A stretch of 64,000 bases of DNA from Perognathus longimembris pacificus. Its lineage: Eukaryota; Chordata; Mammalia; Rodentia; Heteromyidae. The notes under the pieces were generated by a model. It saw only the letters and a program-made list of their open reading frames with translations. It was not told the origin of the DNA and did no database searches. This document shows positions 33,990 through 44,606 of this stretch, piece after piece. Made by a program: the position numbers and the translations under genes. The stretch covers positions 36,398,832 through 36,462,831 of the forward strand of contig NC_063172.1 in assembly GCF_023159225.1 (NCBI RefSeq), in the 5' to 3' direction. Positions within the stretch are counted from its first letter, which is position 1. Every line of letters begins with the position of its first letter.

Positions 33990-36686
33990 AAAATTAATAA
34001 ATGTTAAAGCTATTTTGTGCATACAGTACAAACAAGTAATTCTCAGAATGTTAAGATAGAAAGCAATGAGAAAAACTTTGAGTGGGACTTTGATAGTAAT
34101 GTTTCTCATCAAAAGACAGAAAATATATTTTCCTTTTGGAAGAGAGACTCTTATTTCAAAATTTGTTGAGTCAAAGATTATTGAAGGATGCTGATGATAT
34201 AGGGAAATCTAAAATGTTGAAGTACTAACCTACATCTGTGTGACTAGTATGCTACATTTTGAATAAAAGAAATGGCCCAAGATGAGAGTCTTTATCTTAG
34301 TTCAATCATAGTTTGGGTGTCCATACTTAATCACTAGGGAATCCCATCATCTTTTCTAGTATCCTATATGACCTTGTGCCTTCAGCATTCAGTTAGTGCA
34401 GGGGCATTAGTTTAGAGAGAAAGGGTGGAAGACAAGTGGAATTCTCAAAAATTATTTCTATGTAAAATCTAACAAATCAGTAGAGAAGGAAAGTCCAATA
34501 ATTGAGAAAGAATACAAATTCTATTTGTATTTTATCTCCTTCAAGAAGCTTTTTCCTACAGTGGCTTCCAGCTTGACCACCCAGCATCCCAAATGTACCA
34601 AGTGATTTCTACATTAAAATTAAATCCAGGCAGCCATATGGACCCATATAAGACTTAGATAATTTCATGCTGTCATTTTCATATTCAGAATATTGTTAAT
34701 AGCATATTCAAATGATTAAAATATCTTACTTACTCAGCTTATCTAGTATCCTAGCTCACTAAGTAGGCTATGAATTTACAGGGCAAAGAAATCTATCTTT
34801 CTTTTGTTTTCTCTTTCCAATATCCTAGTTCTAAATTTATGCAGATCTTATTGAGTAAACATATTATCATTGGTTCATGTAGTGGCTAAAGGCACAAGCA
34901 TAGGGGCTTTTGCAAATAAAATTTTAAGTCTTCTTCCAGAAGTAATTTTCACATAAACTTGAAAAGCCATTGAACTTTCTTAGGCTAAATTTTTCTTATT
35001 ATAGAACATGAAAAATATTTTACATGATCTACTTGGTATGAGTAAGTGTTCCTGAAAAAAATTTTAAAATTATCTAAATATTGTGACCAAGAATAGGGAC
35101 ATAAATAAACAAGTCAGAGGAAAAAAAAAACATTCTGTGGAATAAGTAGAAGTTATGAGGGAAAACACTGACACATGATATTGACTATTTAAAGAAGATA
35201 ACCTTCTCCTAATGACTATGCAGTAGAAGAGAAAACCACTATAGGTTAACATGAAGGATTGCAACTAGATAAGAAGGAGGAGTTCCTAAAAGTTATTTGT
35301 AATATTAGAATAGGTTGGAGATTAAAGTTATTAAATTCCTTGTGACAACTTGAAGAAAATTTGTGGAAGAGGGTAAGTCAAGGAAAAGAAAAAAATCTTG
35401 TGCATATTTTAATGTCTAAATAGAATAATATAATGTAAAATATAAATATTAGAACATTGAAATTCAATAAATATAATGGTATATAGTAAGAAATAATGTT
35501 ACAACTGATACAGACAAATAAAATAATTGACAGAGTCAATTGAGATAAAAAAAACATGAATACTGCACATGCAAGGAAACAAGATGTCTTAAAAATGGAG
35601 TTCATTGAAGCACAAACTAGTCCCATATCAAACCTAAAATGTCTTTATCTTGGTAACCTACAATACAAAACCTTATAAACCTATCATCTGCAAATCAGGC
35701 TTATAGGCTGTCATTTTTTAACTTACCCTGAATGAATTAACCTTCTATATTTAGTTTTTGCATGATACTCCTCACTTTAGACTCTAGTTTTGCCTCTGTC
35801 AGTCTATTCACACTTTCAAGCCCATCCCAAACTCTGTTTCCTTACCTTTGAAAATAATTAGGTAATTTCTGACTCATCAAAAGGCTTCTGTCTATGTTCA
35901 TAATCCAACATTTGAAAATAAAATTTATTAACTTTTAATTGTTTTCAATGATTAATTTAAAAACATAATGATGATCACTCCTGGTTACAGGATGGAACTT
36001 AGAACAAGGATCATTCTTGCATTCCATTTGACAATAAGCAACACAAAATATTGTTATTATTGCTCATATGTGATTACAAAATATTGCATAATATGACCTA
36101 ATGATCTGTTAGAAATTTGAAATCACCTCACTGTGTAAGAACACTGAAGAATTATCTTCATATAAACTGTTTGTTAGCAATCTATAGCACTCTAGTGAGC
36201 TCAAGTCATTTTTAGTAATATCAACTCCCTTACAGAAATATTTCAAAGCATGTCTAGATGTAACTCTTGCTGCTTGAAAACTCTGTCAGGACGGAGCTTT
36301 TTTGCTCTCAACAGAAAACTAGAAATTTCCTTTTTTCTGATGGCAAAAATAATCCAGTTACATTCTTAGCAGCATCATGACACAATAGTAGGGTTTGCAA
36401 TAGTAAGGTTTTCAATATGTAATTTTTTCTGATGCAAGAAGAAAAAAATAAAGGCACTGGAAAATTTAAACTTTTGGAGCTTAAATTTAGTTTTGTGTAC
36501 AAAGTAGTTGGAACTGTAATTCCTTAAAATGATACACTTGGAAATAAAGCTGTGGGATTTCCAGTAACTTTTGATAGTAGAAGTCTTGAAGAATCTGATA
36601 GAAAATTAAGATTGCAGATGTGTTAGAAAGAATGGCATATGTGGTTATATGAAATTTGATCATGTTACTGACATATGCCCGATTCC
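33990..36686. other. AT-rich DNA, nothing recognised
   Basis: Very AT-rich, with no gene, array or repeat family that I can name. The short frames at 35070-35626 and 36308-36502 (minus) are chance AT-rich frames. Confidence 0.5.
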
Positions 36687-36728
36687 TGTAACTATTACCA
36701 CCGACTCAGATTAACAGGACAAGGAGTC

Positions 36729-36734
36729 TTTATT
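36729..36734 (-). terminator. LTR polyadenylation signal AATAAA
   Basis: Complement TTTATT on the plus strand, followed in the element sense by a short U5-like sequence. Confidence 0.6.
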
Positions 36735-36850
36735 GCCATGCAGGACCACACTCCACTAGTTAGCAGAGTGCAATGGTGAGCTTTCCTACAGCAGGATTTT
36801 TTAAAGAGAAAAAAACACACGCAGGTGGTGTATGTGGTGACACGGGCAGC

Positions 36851-36856
36851 TTTATA
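36851..36856 (-). promoter_or_regulatory. LTR TATA box (TATAAA)
   Basis: Complement TTTATA on the plus strand, about 117 bp upstream of the AATAAA in the element sense. Confidence 0.55.
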
Positions 36857-37215
36857 GAAGACGAACTAGCAGTCATTACAGAAAGCAATTATGATTTCTG
36901 TGGAAGCAAAGTTCACATTCCAAACTCTCTCTTTGTTCAATTTCTGAAACTGGCCAGAACACATTCCAAGCCTTCTCCCCACATCCCAGATTTCTGGGCC
37001 TATGGGCCTTACTGGTTCACATTCCAAGATTCTGGGCTTTTCCAGAGTTTCACTGGTATTTACTGAATTCCAATAACCTTTTGTTTATCTCCTAATTTAC
37101 TCTTCCTCAGAAATTTCCCTTTAATCAATGGCCTGGAGTTTCCTCAGGAAGTTCTGCCTTCAATATTTGGCCCTATTCCTAATATTCAGGACTTCTGTCT
37201 TTGGCTGATTTTACA

Positions 37216-38165
37216 TTAATTATAAATCATAACATGTAAAAATTAGTAAAAAGCAAAAGCTTTGTCCTTACATGAACCTTCCATTTATTGTATCCCTTGT
37301 ATGATGTCTTTTAAATTTTTAGATGGGTATTAATAAAAATCCCTGATTATAAAAATATGGTAAAAATAAATGAACCTACAAATTGATTTTTATAGAATGA
37401 CTTTTTCTCATTTCCCTCAGCTTATATTAAAATCACATAATAAAGTTAATGCATAGCTCAACATTAGATAAAATTCTGATCATAAGCTAAACTACATTAA
37501 AAACAATTGTGAATCACATAATGAAAGATGTTTATGCTCTTGTCCTGAAAACATTATGTATGTCAATAATAAAAAGACAAATCAACAGGAAATCAGGCAA
37601 AATACTTGAACTAACTTTACATAAAGGTGTAAAAAACTGCCAAGACTCATTAGGTATCACAGAAACAACGTGCAATACTACTATGTATCCACAAGATTGA
37701 CTAAATGAAAAATTTGAAGATTGAAGACAGTAAGTTGTGGAAAGGATGTGAATGAAGCCCTCCTTTCTGAGAGTCTAAAGTGTTATAGCCACACATTGGC
37801 AGTATTGTGTAGAGTTATGGCTTTCTTAAGTACCTCAATGTACAGAAAGCTAGGTAATCTATCTCCTACCTGCACTTAATTATCACTCAAATGACTCTGT
37901 TCCCCAATAGAAGCTAGATAGCCTTAAAAGAGTCTAACTGAGAGTCTGAAGACTCCTTTCAAGGGTTCATAAGCGCTTCAAATGTGAAAATGCTTTGCAG
38001 GGGGCTTCAAACTAGCAAATAGAATGCTAGAATTGATTTTCTACTGGTAAAATCAATGATGTTCAAGAAATATGGTTGCTTAGATATGTTCTACACTGAT
38101 CCTCACCTTTCTAGTTACAGAATAAAATAATCTGGTGACTTCAGAAACTTAACTACTATTACATT
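37216..38165. other. AT-rich DNA, nothing recognised
   Basis: No gene or repeat recognised. Confidence 0.45.
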
Positions 38166-38465
38166 TTTTAAATTTACATTCCATTTTTTCTTCTTTATTG
38201 TCAAAGTGAGGCACAGAGGGATTACAGTTTCATATGTAAGGTAAGTACATTTCTTATCCAACTTGATACCTCCTCCCTCATTTTCTCCACACCTCCCCCC
38301 TCCCCATTTTCCTCTCCCCCTGCCCCTGTGAGTTGTACAGTTGGTTTATACCAAATGGTTTTGTAAGTATCGCTGTTGCAATGGTTTGTCTTTTTATCCT
38401 TTGTCTCTCAAATTTTGGTATTCCCTTTCCCTTCCCCAGTTCCAATACACGTATTGAGACAAAAG
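38166..38465 (-). mobile_element. L1 3'UTR fragment
   Basis: Parallel to 25180-25470 of element A in the same orientation: TTTATTGTCAAAGTGAGGCA, ATTACAGTTTCATATGTAAG, a C-rich block (CTCCCCCTGCCCCTGTGAGT), and ACCAAATGGTTTTGTAAGTA. It is cut off within the 3'UTR, before ORF2. A diverged short insertion. Confidence 0.85.
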
Positions 38466-38469
38466 AATA

Positions 38470-40370
38470 CGATTTGGAATTAGAGTTCCTTCAATAAGCA
38501 TTTCTTAACTATCTATTATATTTTGGGTACAAGAAAATATAACGTTAAGTGAATCTATTCCTGTCTTCAAATCATTATCCATCCAACAAGGACTGAAGCT
38601 TCAGTGACAATCGATGTAGGTGTTGTTATAAAGAATATAAACAATAGGTAGCCGAAGAAAGAAAACTTAAGTCATAGTGAAGGTGGAATTCTATTTCAGT
38701 GGAAAAGGGAACAAACACTGTTTATTAGCTGGGAGAATATCATTTACAAAGTCTTTAACAACTCCAGAATACTGTTTTAAGTGACTAATGCAGAAAGTCA
38801 GAATGTCTAGACTCTAAATTGTAAGATAATGATGGTTCAGGCAAAAAGATTATATTCAAAACTTAAATGTTAAACATCTCAATTCTACAAGCTGTTAGTC
38901 CAAGCCATGCTAACTAGCCTCTCCATTCTACACCTTCTTCTTCTACATAAAGGAGATGAGAGAAATACCCTCTCTTAAGTACCTTCTGTTATGAGTTCTG
39001 AATAATTTAAAATATATACAAATCATATAGGAAAGTAAGCAATCAAAACTATACTACTCATTTTCTTAGCATTGTGTTCATTTGCTAGGTCTGTCATAAA
39101 TTTCCACAGCCTAGTAAGGTTAAGCAACAGAAACGTATTGTTCTAGAAGTAAGAGATCAATGTATTGGCATAGTCAACTTCCTCTGAAGTCTTTTTTCTT
39201 CTGGGGCTTGCAGATGACCTCCTCTCCTTGTGTCTTTACCTAGTCATCTCTTGGTATATGTCTGAGTCCTACTATCTCTCCTTTTGTAAGAACTCATTTT
39301 ATTTTGGGGATCACCCTTATGATCTCATTTTACTTCATCACTTCTTCAAATACCTCATGTCCCCAAACAGTCACATTCTGATATCCTAGAGATTAAAGTT
39401 CTACCTATAAATTTGGGCAGAATGTTATTCAACCCACTGCAACCATACCAGGAATACTGATTAGACTGTGTATCTTGATGATGTGAAAGATTTACTTTGT
39501 TGGTTTGGTTTACTTTTGTTTTAAATGATCCACTCCCAAATCAAGCTCTGATGACTACTTTTTTCCTTCCTTCCAGCATCATAGCTACAACTCTCCTAAA
39601 CATGAGTCCAAGTAGAGGTGAGTGGAGAGAAGTAGTGGGTGATGGTGAAGAGCTCAGGAATTGGATCAGCAAAAGAACCACAGAGATTAAAAAAAAAAAA
39701 AAAAAAAGGACAGTGATATCTTTCCTCACTTCACACCTCCAAAGCCAAACCTAAACCTAAATTTTGTTTTGAATTCAATCACATGTGGGAATAAGAAGCA
39801 GATAAAGCAATCTGGTCAAATAATTTTATTTTGTTATCATTTAAAAATGTATTGTATTGCTATAAATAGGTAGGAGGTATGTTTGAAAGAGCATGTTAGT
39901 TACTTTAAGTTTGGAAATTATCTTGTAAATGATAGAGAGCTGGCAAATGTTTCTATATAAGCATTAGTATGGTCAAAGTTTGAAAACTGCAATCTTGGGA
40001 ATAAAAAGCAGAAGGAACTCAAGAAGAGGAAAGACTAGTGTCAGAGATGCAAAACATGGCCTGTGATATTCACCTAAAGTAGAAGTAAGGCCATGGAGGG
40101 GAAAAAGGATTCAAGATATTCTCTCTGGTTCCAAGAAAGTTTGAATCAGTGAAAATTAGTAATTGCTGATTGTGGACTAGAAACTAGTAAGTGATGTCCT
40201 GGACAGGGTAGAGAGCCCAGGAAGAATAGCAAGTTTAACAGCAAAGCCTATTCAATAGTCATAGAATCATTTTTCAGAATTCTTGCAGTTCAGGAGCCAG
40301 AGACAGACAGCAGAATCTGACAACCAGAGCTCTGCAGGCCATAGGTTTGGAGCTCAAGGTAGAAATTGAA
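38470..40370. other. AT-rich DNA, nothing recognised
   Basis: Contains only an isolated A run at 39689-39707. The frame at 39497-39754 crosses that A run and has no domain. Confidence 0.45.
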
Positions 40371-40640
40371 AGGATAGGTCCCAGCCATCCCACAGGACCA
40401 CACGGAGATAATCACAGACAGGAGAAAGGTTCATAAGGAGGTTTATTAGTGGGGCCATAGTTCCCATGGGAGAGGGAGCTACATGGTGCCTGCACCTTAT
40501 CCAGGTGGCATCTTCTCTCTCTGGGGGTAAAGGGGAAGTAGGTAGATAGTGAGTAGGAGTGGCTCATTAGGTATGGGTGGGTCTGGGGGCAAGTGGGAGG
40601 AGATGAGGACCTGAGGCTAGGGAAATGCTAACAGATAAAT
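40371..40640 (-). mobile_element. Possible LTR remnant, minus
   Basis: On the minus strand, CCCCACTAATAAACCTCCTT gives an AATAAA (40442-40447), followed by a U5-like stretch (CTGTCTGTGATTATCTCCGT, GTGGTCCTGTGGGATGGC). This resembles the R/U5 of rodent LTRs. Terminal TG/CA ends were not located, and the upstream part merges with the polypurine tract. Weak call. Confidence 0.35.
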
Positions 40641-40643
40641 TTT

Positions 40644-40740
40644 GGAAGAAGGAGGAGGAGGAGGAGGAGGAGGGGGGGGAGGGGGGAGGGGGAGGGAGAG
40701 GGAGAGGGAGAGGGAGAGGGAGAAGGAGAAGGAGGAGATT
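40644..40740. repeat. ~97-bp polypurine tract (GGA)n / (GGGAGA)n
   Basis: Pure purine: GAAGAAGGAGGAGGAGGAGG, then G runs (GGGGGGGGAGGGGGGAGGGG), then repeated GGGAGA and GAAGGA. Potential for G-quadruplex and triplex (H-DNA) formation. Frames through it are low-complexity artefacts. Confidence 0.95.
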
Positions 40741-40839
40741 CATTTTGGAACTGCTAATCCCAAGCAGGATAAGGAACAGAGAAAAAAAGATATCAATGGG
40801 TATAGCTATCAACTAAAGCAAAGACAGTGAACAAAATTA

Positions 40840-40862
40840 AAAAACAAAACAAAACAAAACAC
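40840..40862. repeat. (AAAAC)n short tract
   Basis: About four AAAAC units, possibly the remains of an A-rich retroposon tail. Confidence 0.8.
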
Positions 40863-43120
40863 AGGAGACAGACTGGTGCCAAGACAAAAGTTATGAAGGC
40901 AGGTCAAGGAGACAGGAGAAGACATGGAGCTTACATTCATAAGGAGAAACAAGCTCACTACTGGTGGTATAACCTCAATGACATTCATTCTCAACCATAA
41001 GAAAGCATGTCATGTTTTCATTCAGGCTCCAAAGTAGTAGTCAAATATGTTCTATATGGAGTCTAACTGTGAAACTCAGTACCCGGCTCTCTTACTTGCA
41101 AGATCCATCATGGCTTTACACTGATTAGATATTTTTTTTCACATATGAAATAAAAGTAATAGAAGCAGTAGCAATGGTTTGTTTAAAGGAAAAAAGAACT
41201 ATGAGTATAGGAAATGTTGGTTGTCATTAATAGTGAGCATAGGTACCATTTTACATGATGGCTGCAACCTAAAGAATGCCTAACAATGAATGCCTAGAGA
41301 GATTCTATTCCATTAGTAAAAAAGTTAATAAATGCATCATATGCCTTTTTATTAGGTCTTCTCTTGAAAGTAATCTGTCCCAGGAGTTGTGCTACGCAAT
41401 ATCTATCACAATGCTGCAACTCAATTAAGCCAGTATAGGAAAGTAACTAAATAACAAAACTGTGGAAGAATATTCAAACACACAAATCTCTACCTGCATA
41501 TCTTCTAATAATTAGGAGCAAAGGGACCTTCCTAGGCATCAAGTTACACAACTTAAGTGGCTTCATATCTGAAGAGATAGTAACATTGAGCAAACTTATT
41601 CTACATTATCATGAAGTATTCTCATCACTCATCCATTATTGATAGGTGCAGCCTCGTTCCTGTATAAAACTGATTTTGGTATGGACTTCCCAATGGAATC
41701 CAAGCAGCATCAAGCATCCACAAGGAAATACTCACTTCCATGCTGCACTTAGGGTACACATTTCGCTTCTCTCTCAGAGTTTATGTAAAGTTTGGGATTT
41801 TGATTTATGTGTCTGCATTTCTGCAGAGACATTTTGGATAAAATAGAGCTCATATGTTTTCTTCTTCCTCACCTATATAAGACAAGAACATCAATAGCTG
41901 GGAACCATAGAACTCTGGGCACAGCATGGTGAGACCAAAGAACAAGCTGACCTTGGTCTTCATTTTCCCCCACCTGAGCTTTTAGGCCCACAATGTTATT
42001 GCAGGGTGAGAGACTCTAGTCTTTTATGGGAGACTGTTTTCTTGAATATCTCTACATTGGGAACCAAATGTTCTAACTCTGTACCAGCTTTCCTTTCATG
42101 ACTGTTTTGTCTCCTCTTTATATACCTCACTCCAAGAATTAGGTCTTAGTTCATTTCATTTTACTACTACACTCTCTTATCAATAGATCTCAAACTTTAG
42201 CTGAATTCCTCTGGCTGTTCAAACTTCCCCAGAGTTCTAGACAGTGGGATGAGGCAATGAAGACTGAATAGAAAACAGCCGATGATAAGATGTTGACCTG
42301 TGTCACAGGTTTGAGTTAGTTCCAAGCTGGGATAATGATGCTCCTACATCAGGTGGGATGAAAGCAGTATTAAAAAAAAAAAAAAAAAAAAAGAGTGAAA
42401 TTAGGAGTCTGTGGTAAATACCAGGAAGGAATGAGTCACAACGTTCTCACAGAAGCCATTGTGTTAGCTCAGCAGGGGTGAAGTAGAAAGAGTTTTTCTG
42501 GTAAACAGCTGCTCCTGTTTACCCCCAGCACCTCTTTTGCAATCATTTTGAACATCTTTTGGAGAAGATTAAAATTCATGAACTGAATCTAAGGGATCAA
42601 ACTACTAATAACATATGCATTAAAGGCAGAGGTCATTATTTGCTCTAGATTGAGGACATCACTTAAGCTTGGGTGTAGAGCTATTACAAGTCCTCCATGC
42701 TCTATAGTTTAATGACAATCTTTAATTCATGAGCTGGTCTGCTTAAAAAGTCACATTTACTTAATTAAAAGTTGAAGAATTAATTTAACTTAGATCATAT
42801 TTCTGTTTCATCTAGTAGGTTTGTTTAAGGATCTTATTTTTTTAAATGTTATTACCCAAACGGAGTTTTCCTTCACATATAGAAACAAGAGACAATCAAA
42901 ACTAAATATGTCCAGGGATTTTTTCCACACTTGTTTTTTCACAATGAAATGTGATCAAAATCCTTGAAATGAAGAGATTATATATTTCAATCATCCTCAA
43001 TTCTTCAAATAGCTGTGTCCAAAAGGCCAGATATGGCAAGTACCTTGATACAACAATTAATATAACCATTGCTAGGATGAAGTGATGATAAAAGACATAG
43101 AATTTTGGAAGCTGTATAGA
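40863..43120. other. Unique-looking DNA, no recognised gene
   Basis: AT-rich with an isolated A run of 22 at 42372-42393 that has no recognisable retroposon body before it. No gene seen. Confidence 0.45.
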
Positions 43121-43310
43121 GGCTGGGCATAGTGGATGATACCTGCAATCCCATATACTCAGAAGGGGAGGATCGGAAGTTTGGTGATTGGAAGCTAGCC
43201 TAGGCGAGAAATGAGACTCATTTCAACCAACAAACTGGAACCAATAGTATGCATCTGTTACCGAAGCTATGTAGGAAGCATAAATAGGAGGATCACACAA
43301 GAAGAAATAA
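43121..43310 (+). mobile_element. Old B1-like (7SL-derived) SINE, probably two units
   Basis: GGCTGGGCATAGTGGATGAT, ACCTGCAATCCCATATACTC and GAGGATCGGAAGTTTGGTGA form a B1-like unit. A second similar unit follows (AGTATGCATCTGTTACCGAA, TAGGAGGATCACA). Diverged. Confidence 0.6.
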
Positions 43311-43757
43311 ACAAAGGGTTAATACAACCTTTCCTTTCTCCATAAAGAGCCCAACTTTTAGTTTCTACCCAGTAATGTAACTTAGAAGCCAGAGAAGACA
43401 ATATGTGTTAGTTTGTAATAAGGAGGTCAGATCTGGCCAGTGCCATCATTAACTGTGGAGGGGTGTCAGATTGACTCCAGCTCAGATTAGAGCAGAAGCT
43501 AACTCCAGCTTCACCAAGATCTCCCCCACCCTATCCAGGAAGCTCCCCTTTATTATGATAAGTCATGTAAATTGACCACCTGAGGCCTGGGAGGTTCAAG
43601 GGAACCTGTGCCCTCCCACCTCCCACCTGTGACCTCCACCTGAGCCAAATCCATGTGCCCTCCAGAGTGGGCATACCCATCTGATGTCAAACCTATGCAC
43701 CAATTCTAACAATGATAGGTTGGTCCAAACAGATACTATGAGACAGACTGTAACTCT

Positions 43758-43826
43758 ATTGGCCACCTGCGTGCGGCCTACCAGGCTCTGTAAGTACTGC
43801 GTCCTCATTGGCCACCTGCGTGTGGC
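43758..43826 (+). promoter_or_regulatory. Duplicated ATTGG/E-box unit in LTR U3
   Basis: ATTGGCCACCTGCGTGCGGC (43758-43777) and ATTGGCCACCTGCGTGTGGC (43807-43826) differ at one base. Each holds an inverted CCAAT and an E-box CACCTG, 25-90 bp upstream of the TATA-like site. Direct repeats in this place are typical LTR enhancers; activity is inferred. Confidence 0.65.
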
Positions 43827-43848
43827 AAGTTTGACTGTGATGTTTGCC

Positions 43849-43854
43849 TTATAA
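43849..43854 (+). promoter_or_regulatory. LTR TATA-like box (TTATAA)
   Basis: In GCCTTATAACCTGAC, just downstream of the U3 repeats and upstream of a GC-rich leader. Confidence 0.5.
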
Positions 43855-44295
43855 CCTGACCCTGAGCGTGGCCCGGGGTGTGTAGTCCCAGTCTGGGCTG
43901 TAGCCCTGGCCCGGCCAGCCTGCTTTTTACAGTAGCAGTTCCAGCTCCCGAGCCTAAGCTGTGACCCTGGCCAGTCAGTATACTTTTTACTTCCCCAATA
44001 ACTCCATCTTTTCACTTGAGACTGTCTCTGAGTGGTGGACTCTTGGAGGGATGGGGGATTCCCCCCACCCTCGAACCCCATTACATTGTGGTCCCCTCCC
44101 TTGGGGGGGTCCCCATTACAGTTAGCTCTATTACTGGCCAACTTTATTGGCCTGACAGAATGACCTCTGACTGGCAAAAATCCATTTAATGAAGGAGAAC
44201 AACAAATGAACTACAACTTCCGAATAAGAGAGCCATCGCTTTGAGTTTCCCTGCATTCAGTGACCCATGGATCAGTGTCAGGAGAATTTTCTTTT

Positions 44296-44606
44296 GATGA
44301 TACTGAGGTTTGTCGACTCAGGGATTTATACATGCTAGGTAGGCTCTCTGTTTGAGCTGTGCCACCTGCCCTTTCTTTACTGGTTAATTTTAAGGCTGGT
44401 TGACTTTTGCTGGGGCTGAATTGGATCTTGATCTTCCTATTTATGCTGCTGCCATGGCTGGATAACAAGGACCCACCACCAGCTTTTTTTTTCTGATGAG
44501 ATGAAGGTCTCACGAGATTTAGTATTTTCCCCATGCTAGCTTGGACCTATGATCTTTCTGACTTCACGCTCCCAGGAGGCTAGAATTAGGGGCATGAGCC
44601 TATTCA
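44296..44606 (-). mobile_element. Old composite SINE remnant, minus
   Basis: The left part (TGATACTGAGGTTTGTCGAC, CATGCTAGGTAGGCTCTCTG) reads as the complement of an ID-like unit. The right part (ATGAGATGAAGGTCTCACGA, GGAGGCTAGAATTAGGGGCA) reads as the complement of a B1-like unit. The middle is not recognised. Heavily diverged. Confidence 0.45.

Larger units (their letters stand above)
36687..37215 (-). mobile_element. Endogenous retrovirus LTR (solo or fragment), minus
   Basis: The ends read TGTAA...TTACA. In the minus-strand sense there is a TATAAA (36851-36856), then about 115 bp on an AATAAA (36729-36734), then a short downstream part ending GTCGGTGGTAATAGTTACA. A TATA box, a polyadenylation signal about 120 bp later and a short U5 is the standard LTR layout. 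No flanking 4-6 bp duplication is evident and no gag/pol-like frame lies nearby. The plus-strand frame across it (36773-37066) is not a gene. Class is not determined. Confidence 0.65.
43414..44120 (+). mobile_element. Solo endogenous retrovirus LTR, plus
   Basis: The ends carry a perfect 6-bp inverted repeat, TGTAAT at 43414 and ATTACA ending at 44120. A second CCCCATTACA ends at 44085, so the true 3' end could be either. A TATA-like TTATAA lies at 43849-43854, preceded by two ATTGG (inverted CCAAT) copies in a 49-bp-spaced direct repeat. The 3' part (CTGTCTCTGAGTGGTGGACT) resembles the U5 end of gammaretroviral-type LTRs, so ERV1 is suggested. The pentamer GTTAG occurs 2 bp outside the left end and directly after 44120, a possible but imperfect target duplication. 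No internal viral genes flank it. The long minus-strand frame at 43596-44177 is not a gene. Confidence 0.72.

Noticed and set aside
42372..42393. A run as a retrocopy tail
   Set aside because: No SINE, L1 or gene-like body lies upstream, and no flanking duplication was found. The A run at 39689-39707 was rejected for the same reason.
43596..44177. 193-codon minus-strand open frame
   Set aside because: Lies antisense across the LTR at 43414-44120. Its length comes from low AT content, and it has no protein family signature.
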